From positions 3,243-21,298 of the forward strand of contig MHEF01000171.1 in NCBI GenBank assembly GCA_001805125.1: DNA of 18,056 bases, read 5' to 3'. This DNA is from Nitrospirae bacterium RBG_13_39_12 (lineage in GTDB: Bacteria; Nitrospirota; Thermodesulfovibrionia; Thermodesulfovibrionales; SM23-35). The translations under genes and the position numbers were made by a program. The stretch's first letter is position 1, and the number at the start of each line of letters is the position of its first letter. Shown in pieces: positions 6,708 through 15,165 of the stretch. Below the pieces are notes generated by a model. The model was not told the origin of the DNA. It did not search any database and worked only from the letters and a program-made list of their open reading frames with translations.

Positions 6708-9700
6708 TTAAATCTCCTCATTAAAGTTATCAGAATTTGTCAGGCAAGTAAAGAGATAAAAGATTTCTTCATAGACATTTTCCCATACAGATCTACCCAT
6801 GTTGATCTCAAAACCATCAGGTAAGAACTTGATCTTTCCATCTCTTTTCTTTTGGAGATCAAAGATATCCTGAGGCAGAACCTTTGTATCATGAGAGAAA
6901 GTTACACGTATACTCCCAAATATATCTTGAATTTTTGTAACAAAGAGCTTTTTTGCCAGTATCTTTAACCTCATTACATCCAGTATGTGTTTAGCTGCAT
7001 CTGGTATCTTACCAAACCTGTCCTCTATCTCTAACTCCAGAGCTTTTATGTCTTCGAGTGTCTTGGACGACGCGATCCTTCTGTATATGCTTAGCCTGAG
7101 TGTTATATCATCGATATATTCTTCAGGTATGAATGCATTTACCCGGAGACTGATTGAAGGTTCAAACTCCTCTTCTATCTTTATGCCTTTTAACTCTGCC
7201 ACCGCCTTTTCCAGCATCTCCATGTATAGATCAAAGCCGACTGCGTGGATGTGTCCGGATTGTTCAGCGCCAAGGAGGTTGCCTGCTCCCCTGATTTCAA
7301 GGTCTTTAAGGGCAAGCCTGAAACCGGCTCCGAGATAGCTCATCTCCTGTATTGCCTGCAACCTCATTTTAGCCTCTTCTGTTATGATATCCTCCCCGGG
7401 TATGAGAAAGTAAGAATATGCCCGAATATTACCTCTACCTACACGCCCCCTGAGTTGATATAAATCAGCGAGCCCCATCATGTCTGCCCTGTTAATAATA
7501 ATGGTATTAGCTGTTGGTATGTCGAGTCCCGAACCAATAATAGCTGTGGATACAAGAATGTCAATTTTGCGCTCATAAAATTCAAGCATGGCTGTTTCAA
7601 GTTCTTTTTCAGCCATCTGTCCATGAGCAACAGCTATTTTTGCTGAAGGCAATAGTCTCGCAAGATAATCTGCGATATTATAAATATCCTTTATCCGATT
7701 ATTTACAAAAAATACCTGACCATTTCTTTCAAGCTCTTTTATTATTACTTTCTTTATAAGTTCCTCATCGAATATAGAGACAACGCTTTTGACAGATAGT
7801 CTTTCTTCCGGCGGTGTTTCAATTGTACTCATATCCCTTATGTCTGAAAGTGCCATTGAGAATGTTCTCGGGATAGGCGTTGCGCTGAGTGTTAAAACAT
7901 CAACGCCCTTTTTAAGTTCTTTTATTTTTTCTTTCTGCCTGACACCAAATCTGTGTTCCTCGTCAATGATTAGGAGACCGAGGTTATAAAAGATTATATC
8001 TTTGCCAAGAAGGCTGTGTGTTCCTATGATTATATCGATATCACCGTTTGATAGCGCCTTGACCGTTTCTTTCTGAGCTTCCCTTGATTTAAACCTGCTT
8101 AAATAATCAGTCCTGATAGGGAATGCTGAAAATCTTGTCTTGAATGTCCTGTAATGCTGCTCACAGAGTATTGTAGTGGGAACAAGTAATGCTACCTGCC
8201 TGCCGTCATATGCTGCCTTGAATGCTGCTTTTATCGCAACCTCTGTTTTGCCATATCCAACATCACCACAGATAAGCCTGTCCATTGGCTTTTCTGATTC
8301 CATATCCCTTTTAATATCTTCTACCGCTTTTATCTGGTCGGCTGTCTCTTCATAAGAGAAGAAGCTGTCAAATTCAGCATGCAGCTCGGTATCAGGACTG
8401 AAAGAAAAACCCTTATAGACTTCTCTTTCTGCATAAAGTGCAATCAGCTTCTCCGCCATATCCAATATCTTTTTTCTGGCCTTCTCTCTTGTCCTTTGCC
8501 AGGTTTTTCCTCCGAGCCTGTCAATCTTCGGTACAAATCCTTCTTCTGAATGGTATTTCTGGATTTTGTTAACGTTCTGAAGTGGTATGTATAGTCTTCC
8601 TCCTTCGTAATCTATCATCATGAGATCTTCTTCGAAGCCTTCGATGTTCTGTCTGGTAAGTCTGTTAAACCTTCCAATACCATGTTCTCTGTGGACAACG
8701 AAGTCCCCCGGTCTAAGATCATCAAGTAATGTAAGAAGCTTTGATACCTTTGATTTTTTTATTGGCCTGTAACCGGGTCTTTCACCGAATATCTCTTTTT
8801 CGGTAAGGATTAAAATTCCCGGAAAGAACAGTCCTGATGAAAGTTCACCGACTGTTATGGAAACACTTCCTTTATAATCAAGGATATCGGTACTGGCTAT
8901 GCCGGGTGCAACCACATTTCCGTCACTCAGTATGCTTTTAAGCCTCTCGGCCTGGCCTTCTGATGAGGAAACGATGACTATTCTGTTGTCTCTCTGGAGA
9001 TGTTTAATTCTTTGTGGCAGTTCCCCCAGTTTTTTTCTTTCTTCAGGTAAGATTCCAAGACCTTTTATGGGAAGTACTCCAGCATCATAACCGGGACCTT
9101 TTATGGAGTATTTTGAAAAAAATATAATATCTCTCCGGAGGCCGGCTCTTTCCCTGATTGAATCTGAAAATATATATTTTGCATGATCCATCAGCTCAAA
9201 TATTGTTGAGCCTGACAGGGGATCTTCTGCAGGGAATATTAATAACTGCGTTAAATCTTCTGTGGATTTCTGTGTGTCAACATCAAAGATTTTGATGTTA
9301 TCTATTTCATCTCCGAAAAATTCAATCCTGATGGGGGTATCTGATGTCGAAGGGAAGATATCAAAAAGCCATCCGCGCCTGCTGTATTCTCCTTTTTCTG
9401 AAACGAGAGAGACATTTTTATAACCAATCTCTTTAAGTCTCTCCTCAATTTCTGTTCTGCTGATTTCTATCCCTTTTTTAATGCTTATAACTTTTTTATT
9501 TATTTCTTCTCGGGACCATATTATTGATTCGAGATTTTTAAAAGAACAGACAAGAGAAACATTTTCATTCAGTGAATAAACCAGTTTAGCACGCTCTCCT
9601 GATAGAGCAGGGCCATTGATTTCCGGAAGGAATAGTATCTGCTCTTTTTTTAATATTTCTCTGAAAAAAATAATATCTTTATAAAGTTCTTCTGCAAGTT

Positions 9701-9869
9701 CATCAGTTAATTCAACTGCAAGAAATGGTTCGTCAAAGAGTGCAAAGAGAAGGGCAGCAGATGAGCCTGTAAGGTTGTAGATGCGGCTATATTTTAGATC
9801 TGTATTAAAGGTGGCAAGTATATTTAAAAGTGGTGTCAAGTTTACCGGCATAGTAAAGAGGAATGACAA
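6708..9869 (-). CDS. mfd: Transcription-repair coupling factor Mfd
   Basis: Mfd removes RNA polymerase stalled at DNA damage and recruits UvrA. This 1053-residue protein is somewhat shorter than E. coli Mfd (1148). Order: an N-terminal UvrB-like region; the RNA polymerase-interacting CarD-like domain starting GDFVVHREHGIGRF near residue 385; then the RecG-like motor with GDVGYGKTEV near 535, VPTTILCEQH near 560, DEEHRFGV near 635 and LSATPIPRT near 662, then GRVGRG near 810; and a C-terminal domain 7 after about 890. The frame opens at TTG 9869 with an in-frame ATG at 9851. Neither has a convincing ribosome binding site, so the start is uncertain by six codons. It is divergent from hisG and leads directly into the TPR lipoprotein gene. 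Confidence 0.97.
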   Translation of the reverse strand: MSFLFTMPVNLTPLLNILATFNTDLKYSRIYNLTGSSAALLFALFDEPFLAVELTDELAEELYKDIIFFREILKKEQILFLPEINGPALSGERAKLVYSLNENVSLVCSFKNLESIIWSREEINKKVISIKKGIEISRTEIEERLKEIGYKNVSLVSEKGEYSRRGWLFDIFPSTSDTPIRIEFFGDEIDNIKIFDVDTQKSTEDLTQLLIFPAEDPLSGSTIFELMDHAKYIFSDSIRERAGLRRDIIFFSKYSIKGPGYDAGVLPIKGLGILPEERKKLGELPQRIKHLQRDNRIVIVSSSEGQAERLKSILSDGNVVAPGIASTDILDYKGSVSITVGELSSGLFFPGILILTEKEIFGERPGYRPIKKSKVSKLLTLLDDLRPGDFVVHREHGIGRFNRLTRQNIEGFEEDLMMIDYEGGRLYIPLQNVNKIQKYHSEEGFVPKIDRLGGKTWQRTREKARKKILDMAEKLIALYAEREVYKGFSFSPDTELHAEFDSFFSYEETADQIKAVEDIKRDMESEKPMDRLICGDVGYGKTEVAIKAAFKAAYDGRQVALLVPTTILCEQHYRTFKTRFSAFPIRTDYLSRFKSREAQKETVKALSNGDIDIIIGTHSLLGKDIIFYNLGLLIIDEEHRFGVRQKEKIKELKKGVDVLTLSATPIPRTFSMALSDIRDMSTIETPPEERLSVKSVVSIFDEELIKKVIIKELERNGQVFFVNNRIKDIYNIADYLARLLPSAKIAVAHGQMAEKELETAMLEFYERKIDILVSTAIIGSGLDIPTANTIIINRADMMGLADLYQLRGRVGRGNIRAYSYFLIPGEDIITEEAKMRLQAIQEMSYLGAGFRLALKDLEIRGAGNLLGAEQSGHIHAVGFDLYMEMLEKAVAELKGIKIEEEFEPSISLRVNAFIPEEYIDDITLRLSIYRRIASSKTLEDIKALELEIEDRFGKIPDAAKHILDVMRLKILAKKLFVTKIQDIFGSIRVTFSHDTKVLPQDIFDLQKKRDGKIKFLPDGFEINMGRSVWENVYEEIFYLFTCLTNSDNFNEEI

Positions 9870-9936
9870 AATATTTAATAATATTTATTTTAGGAAATTT
9901 AATAGAAAATAATCTGTTACCATAATTGGAGTTTGA

Positions 9937-9963
9937 GATACTTTATTTTAGATACTTTATTTA
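9937..9963. repeat. Tandem repeat in the mfd/hisG divergent region
   Basis: GATACTTTATTTTA (9937-9950) is repeated as GATACTTTATTTA (9951-9963), one T shorter, and a third partial GAT follows. It sits in the 181-nt divergent intergenic region and could contribute to promoter or regulator binding, or be simple slippage. Confidence 0.6.
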
Positions 9964-9987
9964 GATTGTAACTAAGTCTGCAATATG

Positions 9988-10005
9988 ATAAATTATATAA
10001 TTTAT
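9988..10005. promoter_or_regulatory. 18-bp perfect palindrome in the hisG upstream region
   Basis: ATAAATTATATAATTTAT reads the same on both strands and contains a TATAAT hexamer at 9996-10001, about 50 nt before the hisG start. It could be a -10 element or operator; no well-spaced -35 match is seen. In such A+T-rich sequence a chance palindrome is possible. Confidence 0.3.
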
Positions 10006-10050
10006 TATATCACAAGGGAATAAACTAAATACTGTTTAAAAGGCGGGATT

Positions 10051-10926
10051 ATGGACAAGATATTAAGACTCGGGCTGCCCAAGGGAAGTCTTCAGGAATC
10101 AACATTAAAACTTTTTAGAAAGGCTGGATACCACATAACAATATCGAGTCGTTCCTACTATCCTTCTTTTGATGACAATAATATTGAAGCAATGTTAATA
10201 AGGGCGCAGGAAATGGCAAGATATGTTGAAGCCGGCATACTCGATTGCGGGCTTACTGGTAAGGACTGGATATTGGAGCAGAACGCTGATGTGCATGAAA
10301 TAGCTGAGCTGATTTATGCAAAAGAAGGCATCAGGCCTGTAAAGTGGGTGATTGCTGTTCCAAATAATTCCAGGATAAAGACTTTAAGAGACCTTAATGG
10401 AAAACGGATTGCTACAGAGCTTGTTGGTTTTACAAGGAGATACCTTAAATCAAAAGGTATAAAGGCCGAGATAGATTTTTCGTGGGGTGCAACAGAGGTT
10501 AAACCACCGCATCTTGCTGATGCTATTGTTGAACTTACTGAAACAGGCACTTCCCTGAAGGCTAATAACCTGAGGATTATTGAAACCATTCTTCAGTCAA
10601 GCACAAGGTTTATTTCTAACAAAAAGTCCTGGAAGGATAAATGGAAGAGACAGAAGATGGAGAATATATCGGTGCTTCTTAAAGGAGCCCTTGCAGCTGA
10701 AGAAAAGGTCGGACTCAAAATGAATGTTCCTGAAAAGTCTCTAAAACGGGTTATGAGCCTTCTTTCAGCATTGCATTCTCCAACGATATCAGCATTGTCA
10801 GATAAGAAGTGGTACGCCATAGAGGTCATGATAAATGAGAAGGTTGTGCGTGACATTATCCCGAAACTAAAGATGGCAGGGGCTTCAGGGATCGTTGAGT
10901 ATAAGCTTAACAAGGTTATACCTTAA
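10051..10926 (+). CDS. hisG: ATP phosphoribosyltransferase, long form
   Basis: HisG joins ATP and PRPP in the first step of histidine synthesis. At 291 residues this is the long, self-contained form with a C-terminal regulatory domain, so it should not need HisZ. Seen in order: LGLPKGSLQ (residues 7-15), GILDCGLTGKDW near 62-73, RIATELVGFTRRYL near 116-129, and the PRPP-binding region near 156-174 ending in ELTETGTSL. The C-terminal ACT-like domain follows, with SPTISAL near 240 and the closing MAGASGIVEY...KVIP. Family knowledge: long forms are feedback-inhibited by histidine. The ATG at 10051 follows AAAGGCGGG. No other his gene is adjacent. It is 6 nt from the Fe-S gene downstream. Confidence 0.97.
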   Translation: MDKILRLGLPKGSLQESTLKLFRKAGYHITISSRSYYPSFDDNNIEAMLIRAQEMARYVEAGILDCGLTGKDWILEQNADVHEIAELIYAKEGIRPVKWVIAVPNNSRIKTLRDLNGKRIATELVGFTRRYLKSKGIKAEIDFSWGATEVKPPHLADAIVELTETGTSLKANNLRIIETILQSSTRFISNKKSWKDKWKRQKMENISVLLKGALAAEEKVGLKMNVPEKSLKRVMSLLSALHSPTISALSDKKWYAIEVMINEKVVRDIIPKLKMAGASGIVEYKLNKVIP

Positions 10927-10932
10927 CTGATA

Positions 10933-11559
10933 GTGGCCCCGGCAGACCTTTATTTAGAAACAATAAATTTTCTGAGGTATTTCAAAAAGACCGATTGTAC
11001 TGAATGTGGTTTTGCGTCATGTGAAGAATTCGTAGATGCCATAACTAAAGGAATAAAGAAACCTCAGGACTGTGTCTTTATGAGTAAAAACAAGACACAT
11101 GCTTTGGAGATAATACAGAAAATAAAGGACTTGTGGCCTGAGGTCCCGCTCCTTACACACCCGAGACCAAGTATTGTTGGACTCGTAGAATTAAACAAAC
11201 CTGATTCTGATTCTATGGTTCTTATTTCAGGCAATAACGAATATACTGAACAGGTTGTTATGACTGTTTTAGGGACAACTATAAGCCCATTTTTTGTTTT
11301 ATTTGTAGATACAGACGGTAATACAGTTGATATGGCCATGATTTATCATACGTTAACAGCGGAAAGAGTAAGGGAGGCTTTAAAAGGAACCGGGATAGAG
11401 CAGAAAGTGAACAGAAAAGAAATTATAATTCCTGGACTCGCATCTTCTCTAAAAAATGATATTGAGAAATTAACCGGGTGGAGCGTTAAAGTTGGACCAC
11501 TCTGTATTGCTGAACTGCCTCTTTCCCTTTCTGAAATATGGATCCCGCCAGTTGAATAG
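10933..11559 (+). CDS. Small 4Fe-4S domain protein, function unknown
   Basis: The 208-residue protein has an N-terminal 4Fe-4S motif, CX2CX4CX16C (Cys22, Cys25, Cys30, Cys47), starting DCTECGFASCEEF. This is the small Fe-S domain also found in RnfB and in the large subunit of the corrinoid iron-sulfur protein of the acetyl-CoA pathway. The remaining 150 residues show no cofactor motif I recognise; the end, GPLCIAELPLSLSEIW, loosely recalls the acetyl-CoA-pathway proteins. There is no signal peptide, so it should be cytoplasmic. It starts with GTG at 10933, 6 nt after hisG, and is very likely co-transcribed. Its stop is 7 nt from the convergent znuB stop. A redox or corrinoid-related role is possible, but nothing in the neighbourhood fixes it. 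Confidence 0.8.
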   Translation: MAPADLYLETINFLRYFKKTDCTECGFASCEEFVDAITKGIKKPQDCVFMSKNKTHALEIIQKIKDLWPEVPLLTHPRPSIVGLVELNKPDSDSMVLISGNNEYTEQVVMTVLGTTISPFFVLFVDTDGNTVDMAMIYHTLTAERVREALKGTGIEQKVNRKEIIIPGLASSLKNDIEKLTGWSVKVGPLCIAELPLSLSEIWIPPVE

Positions 11560-11566
11560 TCTGTTC

Positions 11567-12367
11567 TTAACCTCTTTTTTTAAATAATAGAGATACCAAA
11601 AACACTGCGGTAGCTGTCAACACTATACTCCCACCGGGAGCGATATCTAATTCGTATGAGATTAAAAGTCCTAAAACTGTAGAAAGTACAGCAACAACGC
11701 ATGAAGTGGCAATCATGATATGCAAATTCTTAGCGAATAACTGCGCAGTTGCTCCAGGGATAACCAGTAAGGCTGAGATGAGAATGATACCCACTATTTT
11801 TATAGAGATAACGATAGATACTGAAAGAAGAATTAGAAAAAGGATATTGATAGCCCTGACGGATATCCCGCTTACCTGTGCTATCTCCTCGTTATATGCA
11901 GTTATAAAGATTTCTTTTAAAAAAAGAACGATACCCCCGATTACAAATACAGCAAGAATAAAAGAGAGAAAGACTTCTCTGTCGCTTATGGCTAATATGT
12001 TACCGAAGAGATAGCCGAATAAATCAATATTGTAGTTCCTGGATAAGCTGATAAGAACGATACCAAGTGCCATTGAACTTGCAAAGAATATCCCTATTGA
12101 AGCATCCTCTGATACTTTCCCTTTTCGGCTCACAAATTCTATCCCGAGTGCAATTGCGATAGAGAAAAATATAGCTGTAATGGTTGGATTTATTCCGGTG
12201 AAGAAACCGATTGCTACTCCACCAAAAGCTGCGTGTGATATTCCTGCACCTATGAATGACATTCTGCGAAGTACTACAAAAACAGAGATTATACCTGATA
12301 TTAAGCTAACTATAATACCAACTAAAAAGGCCTTTTGCATAAAAGAAGAGCTCAAGATTTCAATCAT
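11567..12367 (-). CDS. znuB: Zinc ABC transporter permease
   Basis: This is a 266-residue polytopic membrane protein of the ABC-3 (ZnuB/TroC/MntB) family with about seven or eight hydrophobic helices. Family features include VVLRRMSFIGAGISHAAFGGVA (residues about 31-52), SEDASIGIFFASSMALGI near 85-102 and the later LLVIPGATAQLFA, which precedes the last helices. It forms the channel through which metal delivered by ZnuA passes. It begins 8 nt after znuC ends and is the last gene of the operon. Permease sequence alone cannot separate zinc from manganese; zinc is inferred from the ZnuA partner. It converges with the Fe-S gene with only 7 nt between stops and no visible terminator. Confidence 0.91.
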   Translation of the reverse strand: MIEILSSSFMQKAFLVGIIVSLISGIISVFVVLRRMSFIGAGISHAAFGGVAIGFFTGINPTITAIFFSIAIALGIEFVSRKGKVSEDASIGIFFASSMALGIVLISLSRNYNIDLFGYLFGNILAISDREVFLSFILAVFVIGGIVLFLKEIFITAYNEEIAQVSGISVRAINILFLILLSVSIVISIKIVGIILISALLVIPGATAQLFAKNLHIMIATSCVVAVLSTVLGLLISYELDIAPGGSIVLTATAVFLVSLLFKKRG

Positions 12368-12375
12368 TATCTTTT

Positions 12376-13152
12376 CTATCCTCTTCTTAGCCGCTCACAC
12401 TTATCACAGATGTCTGTATGCATCAGGACATCGACGTTTTTACCATACAGCTCTGTCAATATTGTTTCGTTAAGTGCCCCTAAGGGATTGCCATGATAAT
12501 GAAATGTGTAGTTAAGGCAAGCAATTTCGTCTACGTAGGATGTGATTGCTCCAATGTCATGTGAAGCCATGACTATCGTAATGTTAATCTTCTTCCGGAG
12601 ACCATTCAGTAAGTGGTAGAAATCCTCCTGACCTATAACATCAATTCCTGTGTTTGGTTCATCGAGTATCAGTATCCTGGGCTCTCCTGCAAGCGCCCTT
12701 GCAATGGATGCCCGTTGCTGCTGTCCTCCCGAAAGTTGACCGAATGGTTTGTTTTTGAGTTCTTCCATGCCCATAATGGAAAGATACTCCAGGGCTTTTT
12801 CCATGTCTCTTTCCTTGGGCCATCGTAGCATGCCAATTTTACCGTATCTTCCCATCATGACAACATCTACTACCCTGATAGGAAAATTCGGCTTTATCTT
12901 TAAAATCTGTGGGAGATAACCGAATGTATTACCTTTTCTCAGAACCACTTCCGGATGACTGCCAAATACCAGTACATTACCTGAAGATGGTTTTATCAGA
13001 CCAAGGATTACTCTTAAAAGAGTAGTCTTGCCTCCACCATTAGGACCTACTATTCCGATGAACTTGCCTTCATCCAGGGACAGATTTATATTTTTCAGGA
13101 CTTCCAGGCTGTTTAAATTCACTGTGAGGTTGCTGATTTCAATCGCCTTCAT
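12376..13152 (-). CDS. znuC: Zinc ABC transporter ATP-binding protein
   Basis: This 258-residue ATPase powers the importer. It has Walker A GPNGGGKTT (residues 36-44), a Q-loop at YLPQ near 75, signature LSGGQQQR near 138-145, Walker B ILILDEP near 158 (followed by NTGID instead of the more usual TxGVD) and the H-loop ASHD near 196. The tail after about residue 210 is specific to metal-importer ATPases and ends with a His/Cys cluster (HTDICDKCERL), which might sense or hold metal. The ATG overlaps the znuA stop by one base (TAATG), so translation is coupled. Cytoplasmic, membrane-associated. Confidence 0.91.
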   Translation of the reverse strand: MKAIEISNLTVNLNSLEVLKNINLSLDEGKFIGIVGPNGGGKTTLLRVILGLIKPSSGNVLVFGSHPEVVLRKGNTFGYLPQILKIKPNFPIRVVDVVMMGRYGKIGMLRWPKERDMEKALEYLSIMGMEELKNKPFGQLSGGQQQRASIARALAGEPRILILDEPNTGIDVIGQEDFYHLLNGLRKKINITIVMASHDIGAITSYVDEIACLNYTFHYHGNPLGALNETILTELYGKNVDVLMHTDICDKCERLRRG

Positions 13153-14027
13153 TATTTCATTACACTCTCCATTACGGAGATATTATATCGCATCATATCT
13201 AAGTACGTCTCTCTCCCTTTCTGTCCCCCAATAGGGTCAAGGAATAAGATTCTCGCATTGCTCTCATGTGCCACAGCCTCAGCAATTTTTGGATTGAATT
13301 GGGGCTCGACAAATATAACCCTGCATCCTATACGATTAATTTCCCGAATGATTTTTTCAATGTGTCTGGGACCAGGCTCTTTCCCCGGAGATTCTTCTAC
13401 CACACCAACGACTTTTAACCCATATCGTTTTGAGAAGTAATTCCAGGCTGGATGGAATGTGACATATTCTTTTATCCTGAATGTTTTGACCTTTTCGGAT
13501 ATCTCTTTATCAAGCTGTGCAAGTTTTTTCTTGTATATGTATGCATTCTGTTTGTAAAACTCGGCATGTTGGGGGTCAGCTTCAATAAGAGCATTTTCTA
13601 TTTTTGTAATTATGCTGCCCGCAATTTCAGGGTCAAGCCATATGTGGGGATCAGCAACTGAGGAGCCGTGTGTGTGATTTTCTCTCAGTAATGGTATGTT
13701 TGATGATGAATCAACTATAACAAGTTTTTTATTGCCCGATGCCTTTATTATCTTTTCTGCCCAGAATTCAAGACCCGCGCCTATCTTGACAAATACCTTT
13801 GCATTAGAAACATCATTAATGGTTTTCGGAGTCGGTTCATATATATGCGGGCTTGCACCAGGAGGCAGGAGTAACTTAATGTTAACTCTTTCTCCCCCAA
13901 CTTGTTTTACAAAATCAGCAAGCGGTGTAATACTTGCAATAACCTTAATTTTATCAGCATAAGAATAAGGTGCTGTCATTAAAGAAAAAAGAAAAAATAA
14001 TATCAGTGTAATTGAAACTTTTCTCAT
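13152..14027 (-). CDS. znuA: Zinc ABC transporter periplasmic binding protein
   Basis: This 291-residue cluster 9 metal-binding protein has a signal peptide probably cut after Ala24 (SYA|DK). Likely zinc ligands are His61 (GASPHIYEP), His128 (DPHIWLDP) and His192 (TFHPAW), with Asp264 (FLDPIGG) as a fourth. The histidine-rich loop found in many zinc-specific members is reduced here to HTH (118-120), so specificity for zinc over manganese is likely but not certain. The ATG at 14027 has AAAGG about 6 nt upstream. It leads the tight znuA-znuC-znuB operon. The upstream region is occupied by a dispersed repeat whose edge begins 23 nt from the start codon, so the promoter lies in or beyond the repeat, or in the short gap. 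Confidence 0.92.
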   Translation of the reverse strand: MRKVSITLILFFLFSLMTAPYSYADKIKVIASITPLADFVKQVGGERVNIKLLLPPGASPHIYEPTPKTINDVSNAKVFVKIGAGLEFWAEKIIKASGNKKLVIVDSSSNIPLLRENHTHGSSVADPHIWLDPEIAGSIITKIENALIEADPQHAEFYKQNAYIYKKKLAQLDKEISEKVKTFRIKEYVTFHPAWNYFSKRYGLKVVGVVEESPGKEPGPRHIEKIIREINRIGCRVIFVEPQFNPKIAEAVAHESNARILFLDPIGGQKGRETYLDMMRYNISVMESVMK

Positions 14028-14048
14028 GTATTGCCTTTATATCATAAA

Positions 14049-14062
14049 GTAATAAATATTAC
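14049..14062. promoter_or_regulatory. GTAAT-N4-ATTAC dyad upstream of znuA
   Basis: A perfect 5-bp inverted repeat around AAAT lies 22 nt upstream of the znuA start codon. The half-sites look like those of the Gram-positive Zur box (GTAATNATTAC), but the spacer is four bases rather than one. It overlaps the edge of the dispersed repeat; copy 1 has TTAAT instead of GTAAT. It could be an operator, or a chance or repeat-derived dyad. Confidence 0.2.
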
Positions 14063-14252
14063 ATCCTGCGGTCTCTGCCGCAGTTCCTTATTTCTGTCAT
14101 TCTGGCTTGTCCAGAATCTTTCTTGCAATCCCGAACAGTCGGAAGGATTCTCTCCTCGGCGAGTCGCTGAGGCGACCCGACAAGCGGGAATGACACTGAA
14201 AACAAATATTCAATTTTAGACGCCCTGCGGTCTCTGCCGCAGGGTCTTCACA
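14050..14252. repeat. Hairpin-rich dispersed repeat, copy 2
   Basis: This is the second, shorter copy of the element at 5714-5939, in the same orientation. Clear stems: CTGCGG/CCGCAG (14066-14083), ATTCTGG/CCAGAAT (14099-14117), CCTCGGCGA/TCGCTGAGG in the middle, CCCG/CGGG (14176-14189 region), and CCCTGCGG/CCGCAGGG (14223-14244). The first and last hairpins share the same core sequence. Regular hairpins suggest a REP/MITE-like element or a structured transcript. It sits immediately upstream of znuA and might affect expression of the zinc importer. A 62-codon plus-strand frame across it is not considered a gene. Confidence 0.88.
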
Positions 14253-14294
14253 TAATAGTCTATAAAAAGATTCCGATTATGATATGAGCTATAT

Positions 14295-14323
14295 TTTACA
14301 TAAGCTTAAATAAAAATTATAGA
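14295..14323 (+). promoter_or_regulatory. Candidate sigma70 promoter for the TPR-like lipoprotein gene
   Basis: TTTACA (14295-14300) and TATAGA (14318-14323) are separated by 17 nt, about 55 nt before the start codon. The region is very A+T-rich, so such matches are easy to find; another TATAAT lies at 14344-14349 without a fitting -35. Confidence 0.3.
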
Positions 14324-14379
14324 AAGATTTCAAGAATATAAATTATAATATATATATTTCATGTAAGGGACAATTATTG

Positions 14380-15075
14380 ATGGGTAAGATTAATATTTAT
14401 ATAATCCTTTTTATATTTGCATTTTCCGCTTGTACTGGCTCGTTTGTAACAGCCACTTCGAATGAAACAGAAGAAGGAATGCCGGCTAAAGAAGCTAGAA
14501 AGAAGCCCGCTATTTCTGACCGGGAAGCAAAAGCATATGAGTTGTTCGAGGAGATTCTTGATCTTACTGAAACTCAGGATATACAGACAGTTCTTCCACA
14601 GATAGAAATATTATATATCAATATAATCAGAGAGTATCCAGACACCGCCATTGCGCAGGAGTGCTACTGGAGACTAATTTCACTTTATGTAAAAAATAAC
14701 GTTCCGCCGGAATATGAAAAGGCTGAGGCTTTGTATTCTGAATTTTTAAAAAAATATCCCAGGTCAGTAATAACAACCCTGATAGAAGATACTCTGGCTA
14801 AAATCTATCATAAAAATAAGAAATGGGATAAGATATTAAAGATATACCCTGATGCAGCAAGTAAGTTTAACGAAAAAGATGAACATCCTAACCCCAGTCC
14901 TGTATTTATGTATGCTGAGGCAAAGTATAATCTCGGAGATTTAGCAGAAGCTGAGAAGGCATATAAGATTATTGAAAAATATTTTCCGAAATCAAAAATG
15001 GCTCCTGCCACCAAAGAAAGGCTGGAAGAGATAAAGAAGAGAAAAGAAAAGGCTGATACCCCTGACGCTGAGTAA
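14380..15075 (+). CDS. TPR-like lipoprotein, function unknown
   Basis: The 231-residue protein has a signal peptide ending in a probable lipidation site (FSAC, Cys18 from the ATG). The -3 Phe is not ideal. A low-complexity polar linker follows (20-50), then a helical domain with TPR-like repeats: LYINIIREYPDTAIAQECYWRLI, ALYSEFLKKYPRSVITTLIEDTLAKIY and AEKAYKIIEKYFPKSKMAP. The 'KYP/YFP' spacing recalls BamD and YbgF-type envelope proteins. The C-terminus is Lys/Glu-rich. AAGGGA at 14365-14370 serves either TTG 14377 or ATG 14380; ATG is preferred. It stands alone, divergent from znuA and convergent with the lipoprotein at 15166. A role in outer-membrane or envelope assembly is only a guess. 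Confidence 0.72.
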   Translation: MGKINIYIILFIFAFSACTGSFVTATSNETEEGMPAKEARKKPAISDREAKAYELFEEILDLTETQDIQTVLPQIEILYINIIREYPDTAIAQECYWRLISLYVKNNVPPEYEKAEALYSEFLKKYPRSVITTLIEDTLAKIYHKNKKWDKILKIYPDAASKFNEKDEHPNPSPVFMYAEAKYNLGDLAEAEKAYKIIEKYFPKSKMAPATKERLEEIKKRKEKADTPDAE

Positions 15076-15165
15076 GCAGACAAGTCAATTATTATTTAAT
15101 CTAATTTGATAAAAAACAGCATAAAATTTGGATAAAAAGATGGTAATATATTTTGGGAGATGAAT

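Noticed and set aside
9937..9963. Direct repeats considered as a CRISPR-like array
   Set aside because: There are only two adjacent units with no spacers.
14031..14219. 62-codon plus-strand frame across repeat copy 2
   Set aside because: It lies wholly in and beside the dispersed repeat, whose other copy does not keep the same frame upstream. The peptide is of the type produced by translating repeats.
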